A stretch of 64,000 nt of DNA, taken from assembly GCF_028693135.1 (NCBI RefSeq), contig NZ_JAQUVZ010000008.1, positions 62,001-126,000 on the forward strand, read 5' to 3'. The notes beneath the pieces were generated by a model. The model was given only the letters and a program-made list of their open reading frames with translations, ran no database searches and was not told where the DNA came from. The position numbers and the translations under genes are program-made. Positions 19,861 through 28,785 of the stretch are shown piece by piece (within the stretch, counting starts at the first letter, position 1; every line of letters begins with the position of its first letter). Origin of the DNA: Methanosarcina sp. GTDB taxonomy: Archaea > Halobacteriota > Methanosarcinia > Methanosarcinales > Methanosarcinaceae.

Positions 19861-22212
19861 TTACCTGCTCTTTCCGGAGATTTCGACGGAATGTTCTCCG
19901 GAATAGACTGTAGCTATCCTTGAAGCCAGTATAAGGTCTCCGTTTTCATCCTGTTCGGCACCTTGTTGGGCAGAAATATTAATTTTCTCCACCAGGTCCA
20001 CACCTTCGGTGTCCATTATCAGCCGATAAATTTCCGAGCGGTAAACCGGTTTTCCCACAGGCCACCCGTTCCCATTTACGCCTCCTTTTACCGGGTGGAG
20101 GAAAAGTTTGAGTTTGCCAAGGACAACCTTCCTGACCTTCTCCTCGAAAAAGCCTTTAGGAATGCCCAGGGTAACCTTTACCACAACCCCCACGTATTCC
20201 GGGGAAACCACATAAACACGGGTCCCGAGCAGACGGTGCTTTTCCAGGTGACTGGCAACCGCCGCTCTGAAACCTCTGGAGGGCTTGGGCAGGGTACTGA
20301 AAGTATCAAGCGGGCTGAATGGGATGATAACTACAGTTACGGAGCCTTCCCTGTCAGCCTGGCTGTAAGGATCAAAATTCGGGATCGCTTTTGCCTGGGC
20401 TATTCTCAGGCCAGGAGTCTCCCGGGCAATATATTCAAAATCCTCGGATGTAACTGTCCTGTAAGGCACTTTCAAATCCTTCTTAAAGCGTTCGAATGCC
20501 TCAGCTATGCTCTCTTCTCCCCTTCCGCCTGCTGCGGGCTTAAGGTTGCTTATTTTCAGCCCCTCAAGTTTTTCCCCCTTTACTACCCACCTGGAACCCG
20601 CAGGCAGGTTTCCCTGCTCCCCTCTTCCGGTCTCGTATTCAAGAACCCGGATTTCGCTGTCCTCCGGGGGCACTTTCCCCTGGAGCCCGTCACCGAACCT
20701 GATCTCACCTTTGAGGCTTTCCAGGGTAAAATGAGGGCTTTCAGGCCCCGAACCATCAAAATCCTCAACTTCATTCCATTCTCCCACAAGTTCCAGTTTG
20801 GAGGTTTCTCTGAGCTCTAGGGTTTCAGGCAGATTGAATACCTGTTTGGGGAAACCATTGCTCGTTCCAAGCAGCTCCTTGTACTTTACTTTCCACCTGG
20901 AATCGGCTGGCAGGTTTCCCTGCTCCTCTTTTCCGGTCTCCCATTCAAGAATCCATATTTTGGTACCTTTCGGGGGTATTTTCCCATGGTGTCCATCCCC
21001 GAACCTGATCTCACCTTTCAGGCTTTCCAGGGTAAAATGAGGGCTTTCAGGCCCCGAACCGTCAAAATCCTCAACTTCATTCCATTTTTCCCCTTTAATT
21101 ACCAGTTTAAGGCTCCCTCGGAGCACCGGGGTTTCAGGTAGTTTGAAAACCTGCCCTGGAAGCCCACTGCTCTTTCCAGGCACCCTATCCATCACTCTCT
21201 TTTTCTGGACAACTCCTGCCGTGTTCAGGCCGATCTTTTCGATCCTGGGCGGGTATTCGTATTCGGACTCCAGGAGGGTGCAGCGCAACCAGAAATATTT
21301 TTTTTCTATTTCCCGGGAGGACTGTTCTTCGTTTTCCCGGGAAGACCAGGCCTCTATCGAAGAGCAGGCCCAGCCTTCAAGATCGGTAAAAAGGAGGCTG
21401 TCGCTTTTCATGAAGTTTCGCGTCCCGTCTCTGGGGAAAACTTCCTTCCAGTGTTCTTTTTCAGGACTGTTCGGGTCCCGCTGTACGAAGATTTCCCATT
21501 TCAGTTTTGCATTTTTGAATTCGTATTCTGCTTCTTCTCCGTGTTTTCCGGGTTCGAGAAGGTCTTTTTCATAGAGATAGCACATGAAATTAAGCGAGTT
21601 ATAGGGATATTCAGAGTCTTCTCCTACGTTTTTCCGGGCTTTGAGACTGAAGCCCAGATACAGTTCACTGTTTTTCCTGGTATCCAGGCCAAAAGGTGCG
21701 AAAAAAAGGTCTTCTTTGGTGTTTGCAACGGATCTGTCAAAGATCCCTTTAGAGAGCTTAGGGAGCTGCGAAAATTTCGAGGCTGAGGCAGGAGATAAAA
21801 TTACTGACATTTCATTTACAATTATTTTTTCGAGCTTAAGGGGAATTACAGTAATGTCTTCAAAGAGTTCAAAATCAATCCATTCCCCGGCTTTTTCGGC
21901 AATAAAACCCATGCCTTTCTTAAGAGATATGAGTTCTTCCGCCTCAAAACTGAGGTCGGTGACGGCCGGAAGAGAGCCTATGGGCCTGAGCCCCAGAAGC
22001 TTCAGATACTTCAGACAATGCTCTTCGGTCACAAGGTTAATCCTGTAACTGAGGATTTCAGCCAGCCAGGCAAAGAGTTCAATAAGGGTTATCCCAGGGT
22101 CTGCAGGGTTATGGTTTGTCCATTGAGGAGCATAGTTAGAGACGGACTTCCTAGCTTCTTGAAGGAGCTGTTCAAAGGTTCTGTTATCGAGGTTCGGAAT
22201 CGGCAGTGACAT
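19861..22212 (-). CDS. eCIS baseplate J/gp6-like protein (second paralogue)
   Basis: A 783-residue baseplate wedge protein. It begins with the family opening LPIPNLDNRTFEQLLQEA...APQWTNHNPADPGITLIELFAWLAEIL. Its core includes EIRFGDG...G..PP and the C-terminal baseplate J region with PYRTVTSEDFEYIARETPGLRIAQAKAI and GTRVYVVSPEYVGVVVKVTL. Residues ~330-530 contain a recent 102-residue tandem duplication (two copies of NEVEDFDGSGPESPHFTLES with GDGHHGK/GDGLQGK). ATG 22212 directly follows the stop of the upstream J gene, with AAGGAAGG as ribosome site, indicating coupling. Confidence 0.85.
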   Translation of the reverse strand: MSLPIPNLDNRTFEQLLQEARKSVSNYAPQWTNHNPADPGITLIELFAWLAEILSYRINLVTEEHCLKYLKLLGLRPIGSLPAVTDLSFEAEELISLKKGMGFIAEKAGEWIDFELFEDITVIPLKLEKIIVNEMSVILSPASASKFSQLPKLSKGIFDRSVANTKEDLFFAPFGLDTRKNSELYLGFSLKARKNVGEDSEYPYNSLNFMCYLYEKDLLEPGKHGEEAEYEFKNAKLKWEIFVQRDPNSPEKEHWKEVFPRDGTRNFMKSDSLLFTDLEGWACSSIEAWSSRENEEQSSREIEKKYFWLRCTLLESEYEYPPRIEKIGLNTAGVVQKKRVMDRVPGKSSGLPGQVFKLPETPVLRGSLKLVIKGEKWNEVEDFDGSGPESPHFTLESLKGEIRFGDGHHGKIPPKGTKIWILEWETGKEEQGNLPADSRWKVKYKELLGTSNGFPKQVFNLPETLELRETSKLELVGEWNEVEDFDGSGPESPHFTLESLKGEIRFGDGLQGKVPPEDSEIRVLEYETGRGEQGNLPAGSRWVVKGEKLEGLKISNLKPAAGGRGEESIAEAFERFKKDLKVPYRTVTSEDFEYIARETPGLRIAQAKAIPNFDPYSQADREGSVTVVIIPFSPLDTFSTLPKPSRGFRAAVASHLEKHRLLGTRVYVVSPEYVGVVVKVTLGIPKGFFEEKVRKVVLGKLKLFLHPVKGGVNGNGWPVGKPVYRSEIYRLIMDTEGVDLVEKINISAQQGAEQDENGDLILASRIATVYSGEHSVEISGKSR

Positions 22213-22214
22213 CT

Positions 22215-25200
22215 CTATTCCTTCCTTTCTGCTTTCCAGAACACGTTGATCTCATGCTTTCCGCTACAGGGCAGGGTCGATTCGGGGAGTCCGGAAGCTT
22301 CGGGTGTTTTTTCAAGAATTCCGTTTTCGGCTTTGTAAGCCACATCAATCTCTTTTACATAACTGACTCCGTTTAGATCAGACAGCAGAGAGTAAAAGTC
22401 CGATGCCGAAGGAAGTTGCCCAAAATCCCAACCTTTTCCTTTTTTCCCTCCTTTCAGGGGGTGCAAAAATTCCTCAAGCCCTGATTTCACTCTGTTTTCA
22501 ACTTCGTTCACAGCTTCAAGGTCTGTTGTAACAAGGGAAACTTTGATGTTTACCGGGCAGTAAAATGGACCTGTTACCTTCAGTTTCCCCACATTCGGAG
22601 CTCTTTCTTTCAGATAGGCCTCCACAATTTGCACGAGTTCCCCTGCAGGAACAGGCTCTGGATCCGGAAAATCGGGCACTATTATAACAGTCATAAGCCC
22701 TGGCACACTGCTTCCTTCTTCGTCCAGACCGGAAAGCACCTTCACCTTCGCTACTTTTTTGAAGGCTTCCCGGGTAAGATATAAGACATCCTCTTCGCTT
22801 ACCGCCCTCCATCTATGCTTGAATGTGGCCGGAACCCTTACTATCAGTTCCTCCAGGCTTTCTGTCCGAGCTCCTCCTTCGGAAGCGACCGGATTATACA
22901 CCGCATCAACATATTTTAGAGCGCTGTACAATTTCGTAATCGAAAAAGCTTCAAGGTTTCCGGCTTCTCCGCCTCCTATTCTATAGCTGGCTTTTATATT
23001 GTTCATTCCCAGAGGTGGTGCCATCCCTCGGGCACCATCTCCGAAACGGATTTTTCCTGAAGTCTTGTAAAGTAAATAATGCCGGCTCTTTCCGTCCGAA
23101 CTGCTGAAGTCTTCTACGTTCTCCCACCTGACCCATAACTCCGAAAATCTGCCGTTACTGTCTTTTTTCGTCTCCACGGCCCGACCCTCGTTTTTATTAA
23201 GTAGCTCCTGTTTTTCTCCTTCAGAAAGCCAGGCTAGCTCGTTTACCCAGACCTCAGCATCCACTACAGGCCTGTTCCTGAGCTCAAGCTCCTGCCCTAC
23301 TTCTCCAAGCCCGGAACCGAGAATTTCATCCTGAATAGTCTTTGCCTGGAGTGCCCATACGCAGTTGGGGTAGAATCCGGAAATATGTGGAGTTCTTTTT
23401 TTTTCTGTGAACAGGAGCCGGATCCAGTATAACGGGCTTTTTGAACCGTAGCACTGCAAAATCTTCATCTCCCCGGGGACAAAAAATTCCAGGATTCCGC
23501 TTTTTGCAAGTCCTCCGGTTTCGTCAAGGACCTGAAGTTCTTTCCATTCTCCTGTACTTTCCTTTCCTGAAGCTACAAGGTACTGCCACTCGTATTTCAC
23601 GGGGACTTCCTGATCTACAAAGGTTTCCTCGAGTTTGACGAACAGGCTCATAGGCCCTTTCACAAGTTTAGACGTAAAGCCAAGATATACTGCTGGCAGA
23701 GGCTCGGAAACCGTTTCAAAAGGCTTGAAACATCCCACCCGTTTCAGCTCTTCCCCCTTGTTTTCAAAGGCCAAGTTGTTTTCGGAAACCAGGTAATCGG
23801 GTTCTCTTCCATTCTTATCGGAGTAGCTGAGAATTAGTTTACTTATTTCGGGAGGGTAGAATTTCTCGGGTAGAATTTCATACGTTGTAGGTTTGAAGGG
23901 ATTTATGTGGTCCTTTTTCAAAATCACGCACTCTTTCCCGAAAATCCCTTCAATAAGCCTGACACGGATCCAGTAATTTTCCTCTCCATTGATGCTTCCC
24001 GGCTCCATTGGGGGCATTTCCAGGATTTTGAAGATTAAATGAACAGATAAAGGATTTTCTTCCTCCTCTTTTCTATCCTTTTTTTCTTTTGAATGGAAGA
24101 TTCTACCAATTACATTAGGTTTTTTTTCATCTTCCGTTTCTATTATATCCCTTACCACAAAATTCTCCCGTTCAAGCCCAAGAAGTTCTCCTTCAGATCC
24201 GCTTTTTTCTTCCTCGCTTTCCTCGATATCTGGTCTGAAATCCATATATTCTTTGAGGCTTCGCCAGCTCTCTCCACTCCAGTATTCCCATGAGAGCACG
24301 GGTTTTTTAGAGCTCAGGTCTGTCTTTCCGGGTTTAAGATGAAAATCCATTTTAACCTCGGACCCCTGCTTTGAAAAGGCCTCCGAGCAGGCTATGTAGA
24401 AGGTATCATGCAGGATCGGTTTGCTTCCAAAGGGCTGTATCCCGGCTTCGCCCTCTTCGAGAGGGATATCGTTATAAAACAGAAAGTCAGGTTTGATGCC
24501 CTCAGCAGATACATCTATTTTTATCGGTCCGAGGAAAAACTGCTCGAGCTCCCTAATTCTTTCCCCTTTCAAACGGCAGCGAATCCATCGGCTTTCGAGC
24601 CCGTGTATTTTCCCTTTTCCGATTACCTCCTCTCCCTTCAGAATCTCAAATTTTCTACCTGAATATCTTGGTGCTGAAAATGGAAGCCATTCAGTAATCT
24701 CAGTTTTTTCCTTCTCTTTCCCGCTTGTCGGAGCTGCATATTCCCAGATGAACAGATTTTCTTCAGCCATCACCCTTGCCGGGACAGCCTCTGCGGTTGT
24801 GATATTAAAGCTTATTTTTCCTTTTCCGCTCCTGAAGGATTCTTCATCCCCTATGTAAAAGGCATGTTTCTGCATGTTCGTGCCGGAAAGCAGGACTGAA
24901 GCTTCAGTTCCCTCTACTGTAGAACTGTGATCAAAGATTTCGTCTATTTCCCGGTCCAAGCTGAAGATAAAGCAAAGTTTGGAAGGGGTTATTGCAGTTG
25001 TTTTTTCGGTCTCAAAAAAGATGGTTTCCCCGTCAGAGCTTTTGGCTGTGACACGGGTTTTGGCAGGGATAATTACATTTTCTGGGGACTTTGAACCCGG
25101 AACAAAACAGAGTACCGTGCGTGCGGGTTTGGCGGGACTGAGGGAAAAGTCCAGCTTATCAAGGAAAGAAAGGAGATGTTTCCGTGGAGCCTCATTCAGG

Positions 25201-25370
25201 TTATTGACAAGGTTTTCAACCATGTCCGCAAAGATCCGGGAGAGAGCGTTACCGAAGTCGTCTTCGGCTCCAGGTGTCCATTCCGGGACATAAAAGGGAG
25301 CCTTTTTTTGGATTCTCTCCAGCACCGTATCTGCCGTCGTTTCCCTTATCTTCGGAGTTTTTCTTTCCAT
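22215..25370 (-). CDS. eCIS baseplate J/gp6-like protein (Afp11-type), large
   Basis: A 1051-residue baseplate wedge protein. The N-terminus (IQKKAPFYVPEWTPGAEDDFGNALSRIFADMVENLV, NEAPRKHLLSFLDKLDFSLSPAKPA) is the usual opening of large eCIS baseplate J proteins. The C-terminal third has KIRFGDGARGMAPPLGMNNI, the J signature FKHRWRAVSEEDVLYLTREAFKKVAKVKVL, and a final FGQLPSASDFYSLLSDLNGVSYV. The middle contains several extra beta-domains and Glu/Lys-rich loops, making it larger than phage gpJ/gp6. It lies between the gp25 wedge gene and the smaller J-like gene. Six copies around the spike would be expected from known particles. Confidence 0.85.
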   Translation of the reverse strand: MERKTPKIRETTADTVLERIQKKAPFYVPEWTPGAEDDFGNALSRIFADMVENLVNNLNEAPRKHLLSFLDKLDFSLSPAKPARTVLCFVPGSKSPENVIIPAKTRVTAKSSDGETIFFETEKTTAITPSKLCFIFSLDREIDEIFDHSSTVEGTEASVLLSGTNMQKHAFYIGDEESFRSGKGKISFNITTAEAVPARVMAEENLFIWEYAAPTSGKEKEKTEITEWLPFSAPRYSGRKFEILKGEEVIGKGKIHGLESRWIRCRLKGERIRELEQFFLGPIKIDVSAEGIKPDFLFYNDIPLEEGEAGIQPFGSKPILHDTFYIACSEAFSKQGSEVKMDFHLKPGKTDLSSKKPVLSWEYWSGESWRSLKEYMDFRPDIEESEEEKSGSEGELLGLERENFVVRDIIETEDEKKPNVIGRIFHSKEKKDRKEEEENPLSVHLIFKILEMPPMEPGSINGEENYWIRVRLIEGIFGKECVILKKDHINPFKPTTYEILPEKFYPPEISKLILSYSDKNGREPDYLVSENNLAFENKGEELKRVGCFKPFETVSEPLPAVYLGFTSKLVKGPMSLFVKLEETFVDQEVPVKYEWQYLVASGKESTGEWKELQVLDETGGLAKSGILEFFVPGEMKILQCYGSKSPLYWIRLLFTEKKRTPHISGFYPNCVWALQAKTIQDEILGSGLGEVGQELELRNRPVVDAEVWVNELAWLSEGEKQELLNKNEGRAVETKKDSNGRFSELWVRWENVEDFSSSDGKSRHYLLYKTSGKIRFGDGARGMAPPLGMNNIKASYRIGGGEAGNLEAFSITKLYSALKYVDAVYNPVASEGGARTESLEELIVRVPATFKHRWRAVSEEDVLYLTREAFKKVAKVKVLSGLDEEGSSVPGLMTVIIVPDFPDPEPVPAGELVQIVEAYLKERAPNVGKLKVTGPFYCPVNIKVSLVTTDLEAVNEVENRVKSGLEEFLHPLKGGKKGKGWDFGQLPSASDFYSLLSDLNGVSYVKEIDVAYKAENGILEKTPEASGLPESTLPCSGKHEINVFWKAERKE

Positions 25371-25470
25371 TGGACTACTCCAGATTCCTCTTTTTGTACA
25401 TCGCTACTTACGGACAGGACTTGCGAACAGGCTTTCGGACTTTTCTACAGAACTTGACTAAATTAGTTCT

Positions 25471-25866
25471 TCAGATTCCTTCTTTCAGGTAAAACGGATA
25501 GACAAGGTTTACTTGGGTATTGCTCCTCCGTACCTTGTAATCTATACTTATCAGAAGTTTCCCTTCTAGGGCTTTTTCCGTGAGGGCTTTGATCTCATTA
25601 ACCTCAATACGAGGCTCCCATGCCACAAGGGCTTCGTATACAGAGTTTTCAATCATACGCCGAGTAAGTGTGTCCATTGTACTGTAGGCATAATCATGTA
25701 TGGAACAGCCGAATTCCGGGCGCATCAAGCGTTCGCCTTTGGCAGTTCCCAGTATGAGCAGGATAGATTCCCTGATGTTTTCCTCGTAGCTGGATCTTGA
25801 AATACTCCCGTCAGCTTCCACACCTACCGGATACTTCCAGCCAATTCCGAGAAATTCCTTTTCCAT
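25471..25866 (-). CDS. eCIS baseplate wedge, GPW/gp25 family (Afp9-type)
   Basis: A 131-residue protein with the full gp25 pattern: FLGIGWKYPVGVEADGSI, EENIRESILLILGTAKGERLMRPEFGCSIHDY, then EALVAWEPRIEVNEIKAL and a C-terminal IDYKVRRSNTQVNLVYPFYL. The EPR motif of gp25/TssE-like proteins is present. It helps trigger sheath contraction in the baseplate of phage tails, type VI systems and eCIS. It is 6 bp after the PAAR gene. Confidence 0.92.
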   Translation of the reverse strand: MEKEFLGIGWKYPVGVEADGSISRSSYEENIRESILLILGTAKGERLMRPEFGCSIHDYAYSTMDTLTRRMIENSVYEALVAWEPRIEVNEIKALTEKALEGKLLISIDYKVRRSNTQVNLVYPFYLKEGI

Positions 25867-25872
25867 CAGTCT

Positions 25873-26271
25873 TCACCCGATATTTACAGTACCTGTTGCG
25901 ATTACCTGTCCTGCAGGCAGGTCCGAGGGGTCGTTACAGGTCATTGCCATATCCCCGCTCCTTGCTGCCATTTTTCCATTTATTTTAACTGTTGGGCTCC
26001 CCATCTTAATCGTGGCCTTATTGGAAGATGGTTTCTGGAAAGACCCACCCTGCGGAACATGAGAAGGTGTGTTCGTTGCTGTGGAATCCACAGTTGCTGC
26101 CGGCTTTCCCATGATCTTTACGTCCTGGCTGAGACCTCCATCTATGCTTCCATTGAATGGATGTGGAAGTGGGGTCGGAGTTGTTTGCCCTAATGGTGGA
26201 GTGGGTATCAGGACTATATGGATATCAATTCCAACAATTTTGTCTCCCTGCTTGGCTGCTGGCATTCCCAT
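25873..26271 (-). CDS. PAAR-domain spike-tip protein
   Basis: A 132-residue protein. The family start MPAAKQGDKIVGIDIHIVLIP is followed by PLPHPFNGSIDGGLSQDVKIMGKPAATVDSTA and NKATIKMGSPTVKINGKMAARSGDMAMTC. Conserved His (IDIH, PHPF) and Cys (MTC) residues would bind the Zn or Fe that stabilises the sharp tip. It sits on the trimeric gpV-like protein encoded just upstream. A good AAGGAAGGAG ribosome site precedes ATG 26271. Confidence 0.9.
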   Translation of the reverse strand: MGMPAAKQGDKIVGIDIHIVLIPTPPLGQTTPTPLPHPFNGSIDGGLSQDVKIMGKPAATVDSTATNTPSHVPQGGSFQKPSSNKATIKMGSPTVKINGKMAARSGDMAMTCNDPSDLPAGQVIATGTVNIG

Positions 26272-26393
26272 ATTTTAGACTCCTTCCTTTTTGATTAATT
26301 TCAGATTTATCGTGGCTTCCTTCGGGTTCATATTTATTGTAGTTTCTTTGCGGTTTTTTTGACCTCTTTTTGGTTCTGGACTCTTCCTGACAT

Positions 26394-27074
26394 TCAGTTT
26401 ATATTCACAGTTGAACCTTTGATGTTCATGACGGCTGAGGTTTTCAGGTCCATCTGGCCGGAAGCTTCGATTTTTGCCGCACCTGAAGGTTTTATTTCGA
26501 GGTCTTGGGTTTTGATTTTAATTGAGGATTTTATTTCAATTTCCGTGGCATCGATGATAATTTTCCCATCGGATGCAAGAAGCTCAATGTCTCCTGCAGA
26601 TACTATGGAAATTTTGTTATTAGCTGAATCGATGATGATTTTATTTTCCTCGGTCTTGTCTATGATCTCAATCTTTTCGCTTCCGTCCGTGTCATCGAGT
26701 TTTATCACGTGTCCACTTCGGGTTTTAATCAATTTGATATTATTTTCTCCTTCACTGTTTGCTTCCGGAGGCATGTCCTGGCTGTTCCAGAGGGCTCCAA
26801 TTATGTAGGGGGAGTCTATATCTCCGTGCTCGAATGCAACAAGTACCTCATCGTCCACATCCGGGTAAAAGAAAGTTCCCCTCTCGCTTCCGGCCATTAA
26901 TGTTGCAAGTCTTGCCCAGTGAAGTTCTTCGTCCTCTTCTTTTCCTCTCCATGGAAAAGTTATCTGCACTCTTCCGAGACTATCAGGATCCTTTGTGCTC
27001 TTTACAAGAGCAAGTACAACTCCAGGAATCTGATTTTTCGTTTTCTGAGTGTTAAAAAACCCATCGAAATCCAT
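26394..27074 (-). CDS. eCIS baseplate assembly protein V / gp5-like spike shaft
   Basis: A 226-residue protein. Residues ~15-100 are an OB-fold spike domain (PGVVLALVKSTKDPDSLGRVQITFPWRG, FFYPDVDDEVLVAFEHGDIDSPYIIGALWNSQDMPP). Residues ~115-226 are short beta strands of a triple-stranded helix (KIEIIDKTEENKIIID, IELLASDGKIIIDATEIEIKSS, MNIKGSTVNIN), as in gp5 and VgrG spikes. ATG 27074 overlaps the stop of the preceding spike gene and has AAGGAG 9 nt upstream; ATG 27083 overlaps that site and is unlikely. Together with the D-like protein it makes the equivalent of VgrG. Confidence 0.9.
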   Translation of the reverse strand: MDFDGFFNTQKTKNQIPGVVLALVKSTKDPDSLGRVQITFPWRGKEEDEELHWARLATLMAGSERGTFFYPDVDDEVLVAFEHGDIDSPYIIGALWNSQDMPPEANSEGENNIKLIKTRSGHVIKLDDTDGSEKIEIIDKTEENKIIIDSANNKISIVSAGDIELLASDGKIIIDATEIEIKSSIKIKTQDLEIKPSGAAKIEASGQMDLKTSAVMNIKGSTVNIN

Positions 27075-28159
27075 TATCCACATCTCCTTAGCTTGAGTGT
27101 TGTAATATACCCTTTTTGATTTATGGAATGTTTTGTTTTTTCCACATAGTAAGTTCCGCTAAAGCGGTCACCTACCTTCTCTATTTTTACGGTCATTCCG
27201 GGTCTAATGGACGGATTTCCGATACTTACCAGATCACCTGTTATAAGGTTCTTGTTTCTTCTTTTCAGCTCTGCAACTGCACGGGCGGTTGCTTCCTCTG
27301 CGCTGGATACGTTTACATTTTCCAGAAATATTTTCTTTCCTTGCTGGCTTGTTAAATCGAGACCAAAGGAATTTCCCACCTCTTCCTGTTTAGCAGTTTG
27401 CGGACTTTTTTCCTTCTGGTTACTGCTCCAGAAATTGATCTGCACTTCACTAACATAGGCTGAGGTATTCGTTTCCACAGAGAAACTTACAATATTTATG
27501 CCATTTGTAAAGGTAATATTTGCATTTTCACTGTCCTTTGGTTTACGGAAGTAAAGGGACTCTTCTCTTACAAAAAATTCATAATAAAGTTCATTTGCAA
27601 GTCTTTTTACAAACTGATAATCATCTTCACTGGAGTCACTGGAGACAGATTCATAAACCGGTGTGGAGGATTCTATCTGATCCTGCTTCAGTCCGTATTT
27701 TTGAGCTATATCTCCAACGATTTCGGAATAACTTTTACTCTCATAAATCCCCTGTCCTTTGCGGCTTCTCATAAGGTTACAGGACAGATCATACCCTCTT
27801 ATTTTCAGCTTTGCACTGCCTCCAGGCTCAAAATTAGGAGTAATGGCCTGGAGGCTGCCTATGAACAATAATGTATTTCCTCCCGAACTCGCCGAGTTCC
27901 CTGAGCCCTGAGCATAACTGAAAGAAATCTCAATACGAGTTCCGATCTTTATGCGGGCATCATCAAGCCATCGGAATTTCTGTTTTTTCATATCCAGCAT
28001 ATCGTTGAACGAAATTACACACATTCCTGAGTTTTCAATCTGCTCATCAACCTCTAAATCGGTTATGTCATCGGTTGGAATCTCCTTGCCTCCCAGCTTG
28101 ACTGTAAAGGTGGGAGCATAGATCGCAATGCCTGATGATGGGAACGTCATAAAGCTCAC
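27074..28159 (-). CDS. eCIS spike/hub protein, phage late control gene D family (Afp8/VgrG N-terminal-like)
   Basis: A 361-residue hub protein. It opens with YAPTFTVKLGGKEIPTDDITDLEVDEQIENSGMCVISFND and contains gpD/VgrG hub features such as FIGSLQAITPNFEPGGSAKLKIRGYDLSCNLMRSRKGQ and SYSEIVGDIAQKYGLKQDQIE, followed by YQFVKRLANELYYEFFVREESLYFRKP. The end (IRPGMTVKIEKVGDRFSGTYYVEKTKHSINQKGYITTLKLRR) is typical of the last barrel. The first GTG (28159) overlaps the LysM stop; ATG 28150 with GGAGTG upstream is the better start. The C-terminus leads directly into the separate gpV-like gene. Confidence 0.9.
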   Translation of the reverse strand: MSFMTFPSSGIAIYAPTFTVKLGGKEIPTDDITDLEVDEQIENSGMCVISFNDMLDMKKQKFRWLDDARIKIGTRIEISFSYAQGSGNSASSGGNTLLFIGSLQAITPNFEPGGSAKLKIRGYDLSCNLMRSRKGQGIYESKSYSEIVGDIAQKYGLKQDQIESSTPVYESVSSDSSEDDYQFVKRLANELYYEFFVREESLYFRKPKDSENANITFTNGINIVSFSVETNTSAYVSEVQINFWSSNQKEKSPQTAKQEEVGNSFGLDLTSQQGKKIFLENVNVSSAEEATARAVAELKRRNKNLITGDLVSIGNPSIRPGMTVKIEKVGDRFSGTYYVEKTKHSINQKGYITTLKLRRCG

Positions 28160-28785
28160 TCCAATGGGGGAATTAATAGCTCAATACCTGGTTCAATAAA
28201 CCTAGGGTTTTTTATTTTGTTTTTATCCGCAATCGGCCTCCACATAGAAGAGTCCCCGTACTTTTCGCTGGCAATTAACCACAAACTGTCCCCTCTTTTT
28301 GTGAGATATGTCTTTGTTTTATCAGGAGATTGTTTGCTTATTTCTCGCGTATTGAGGGCTGTTTTAAATTCTTTAAGTGTAATTTTAAGTCTAGCTCTAA
28401 CGGGTATCCCAGTCGATAAAAACATCGTATACGTCGTACTGACTTTTTCAATGACACATGTAAAAGGTTCTGTCGCTGGCATTCCCCAGATAAAACTTAA
28501 AGGTGGGGGGGCATGGAGTTCCTCATCTATATTCAAAAGATCGGATATTTTTTTAGTGTGTACTCGGACGTCACTTTGCTCCTCGAAAGTATCGTAAAAT
28601 AGATCCAGAGAAATACTACCTGAGTTCCCTTTTGAATATTGGATATATGGAGTCTCAAGCCCAGGAACATCTATTTTCGAATATTCGTTGCTTTTTTCCA
28701 TACTGTACTCGGTAGGATAGTAAAGGACCTCTATCACTGTGTTTTTCTTACTCCCTTCCAACACCTTGAGAAGTCCTTTTGTCAG
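28156..28785 (-). CDS. eCIS LysM-domain hub protein (Afp7-type), possible CTG start
   Basis: About 209 residues. The N-terminal part carries VIEVLYYPTEYSMEKSNEY, the usual 'NPTEY' opening of eCIS/T4 gp53-like LysM proteins, then LDLFYDTFEEQSDVRVHTKKISDLL and LSFIWG. The C-terminal ~50 residues are a LysM module (YLTKRGDSLWLIASEKYGDSSMWRPIADKNKI...IEPGIELLIPP). These proteins sit between tube and baseplate hub. The first usual start codons (GTG 28767, TTG 28764) leave a short N-terminus. A CTG at 28785 overlaps the upstream stop as CTGA and lies 6 nt after GGAGGGG, giving a family-like N-terminus, so I place the start there with caution. Confidence 0.85.
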   Translation of the reverse strand: MTKGLLKVLEGSKKNTVIEVLYYPTEYSMEKSNEYSKIDVPGLETPYIQYSKGNSGSISLDLFYDTFEEQSDVRVHTKKISDLLNIDEELHAPPPLSFIWGMPATEPFTCVIEKVSTTYTMFLSTGIPVRARLKITLKEFKTALNTREISKQSPDKTKTYLTKRGDSLWLIASEKYGDSSMWRPIADKNKIKNPRFIEPGIELLIPPLE

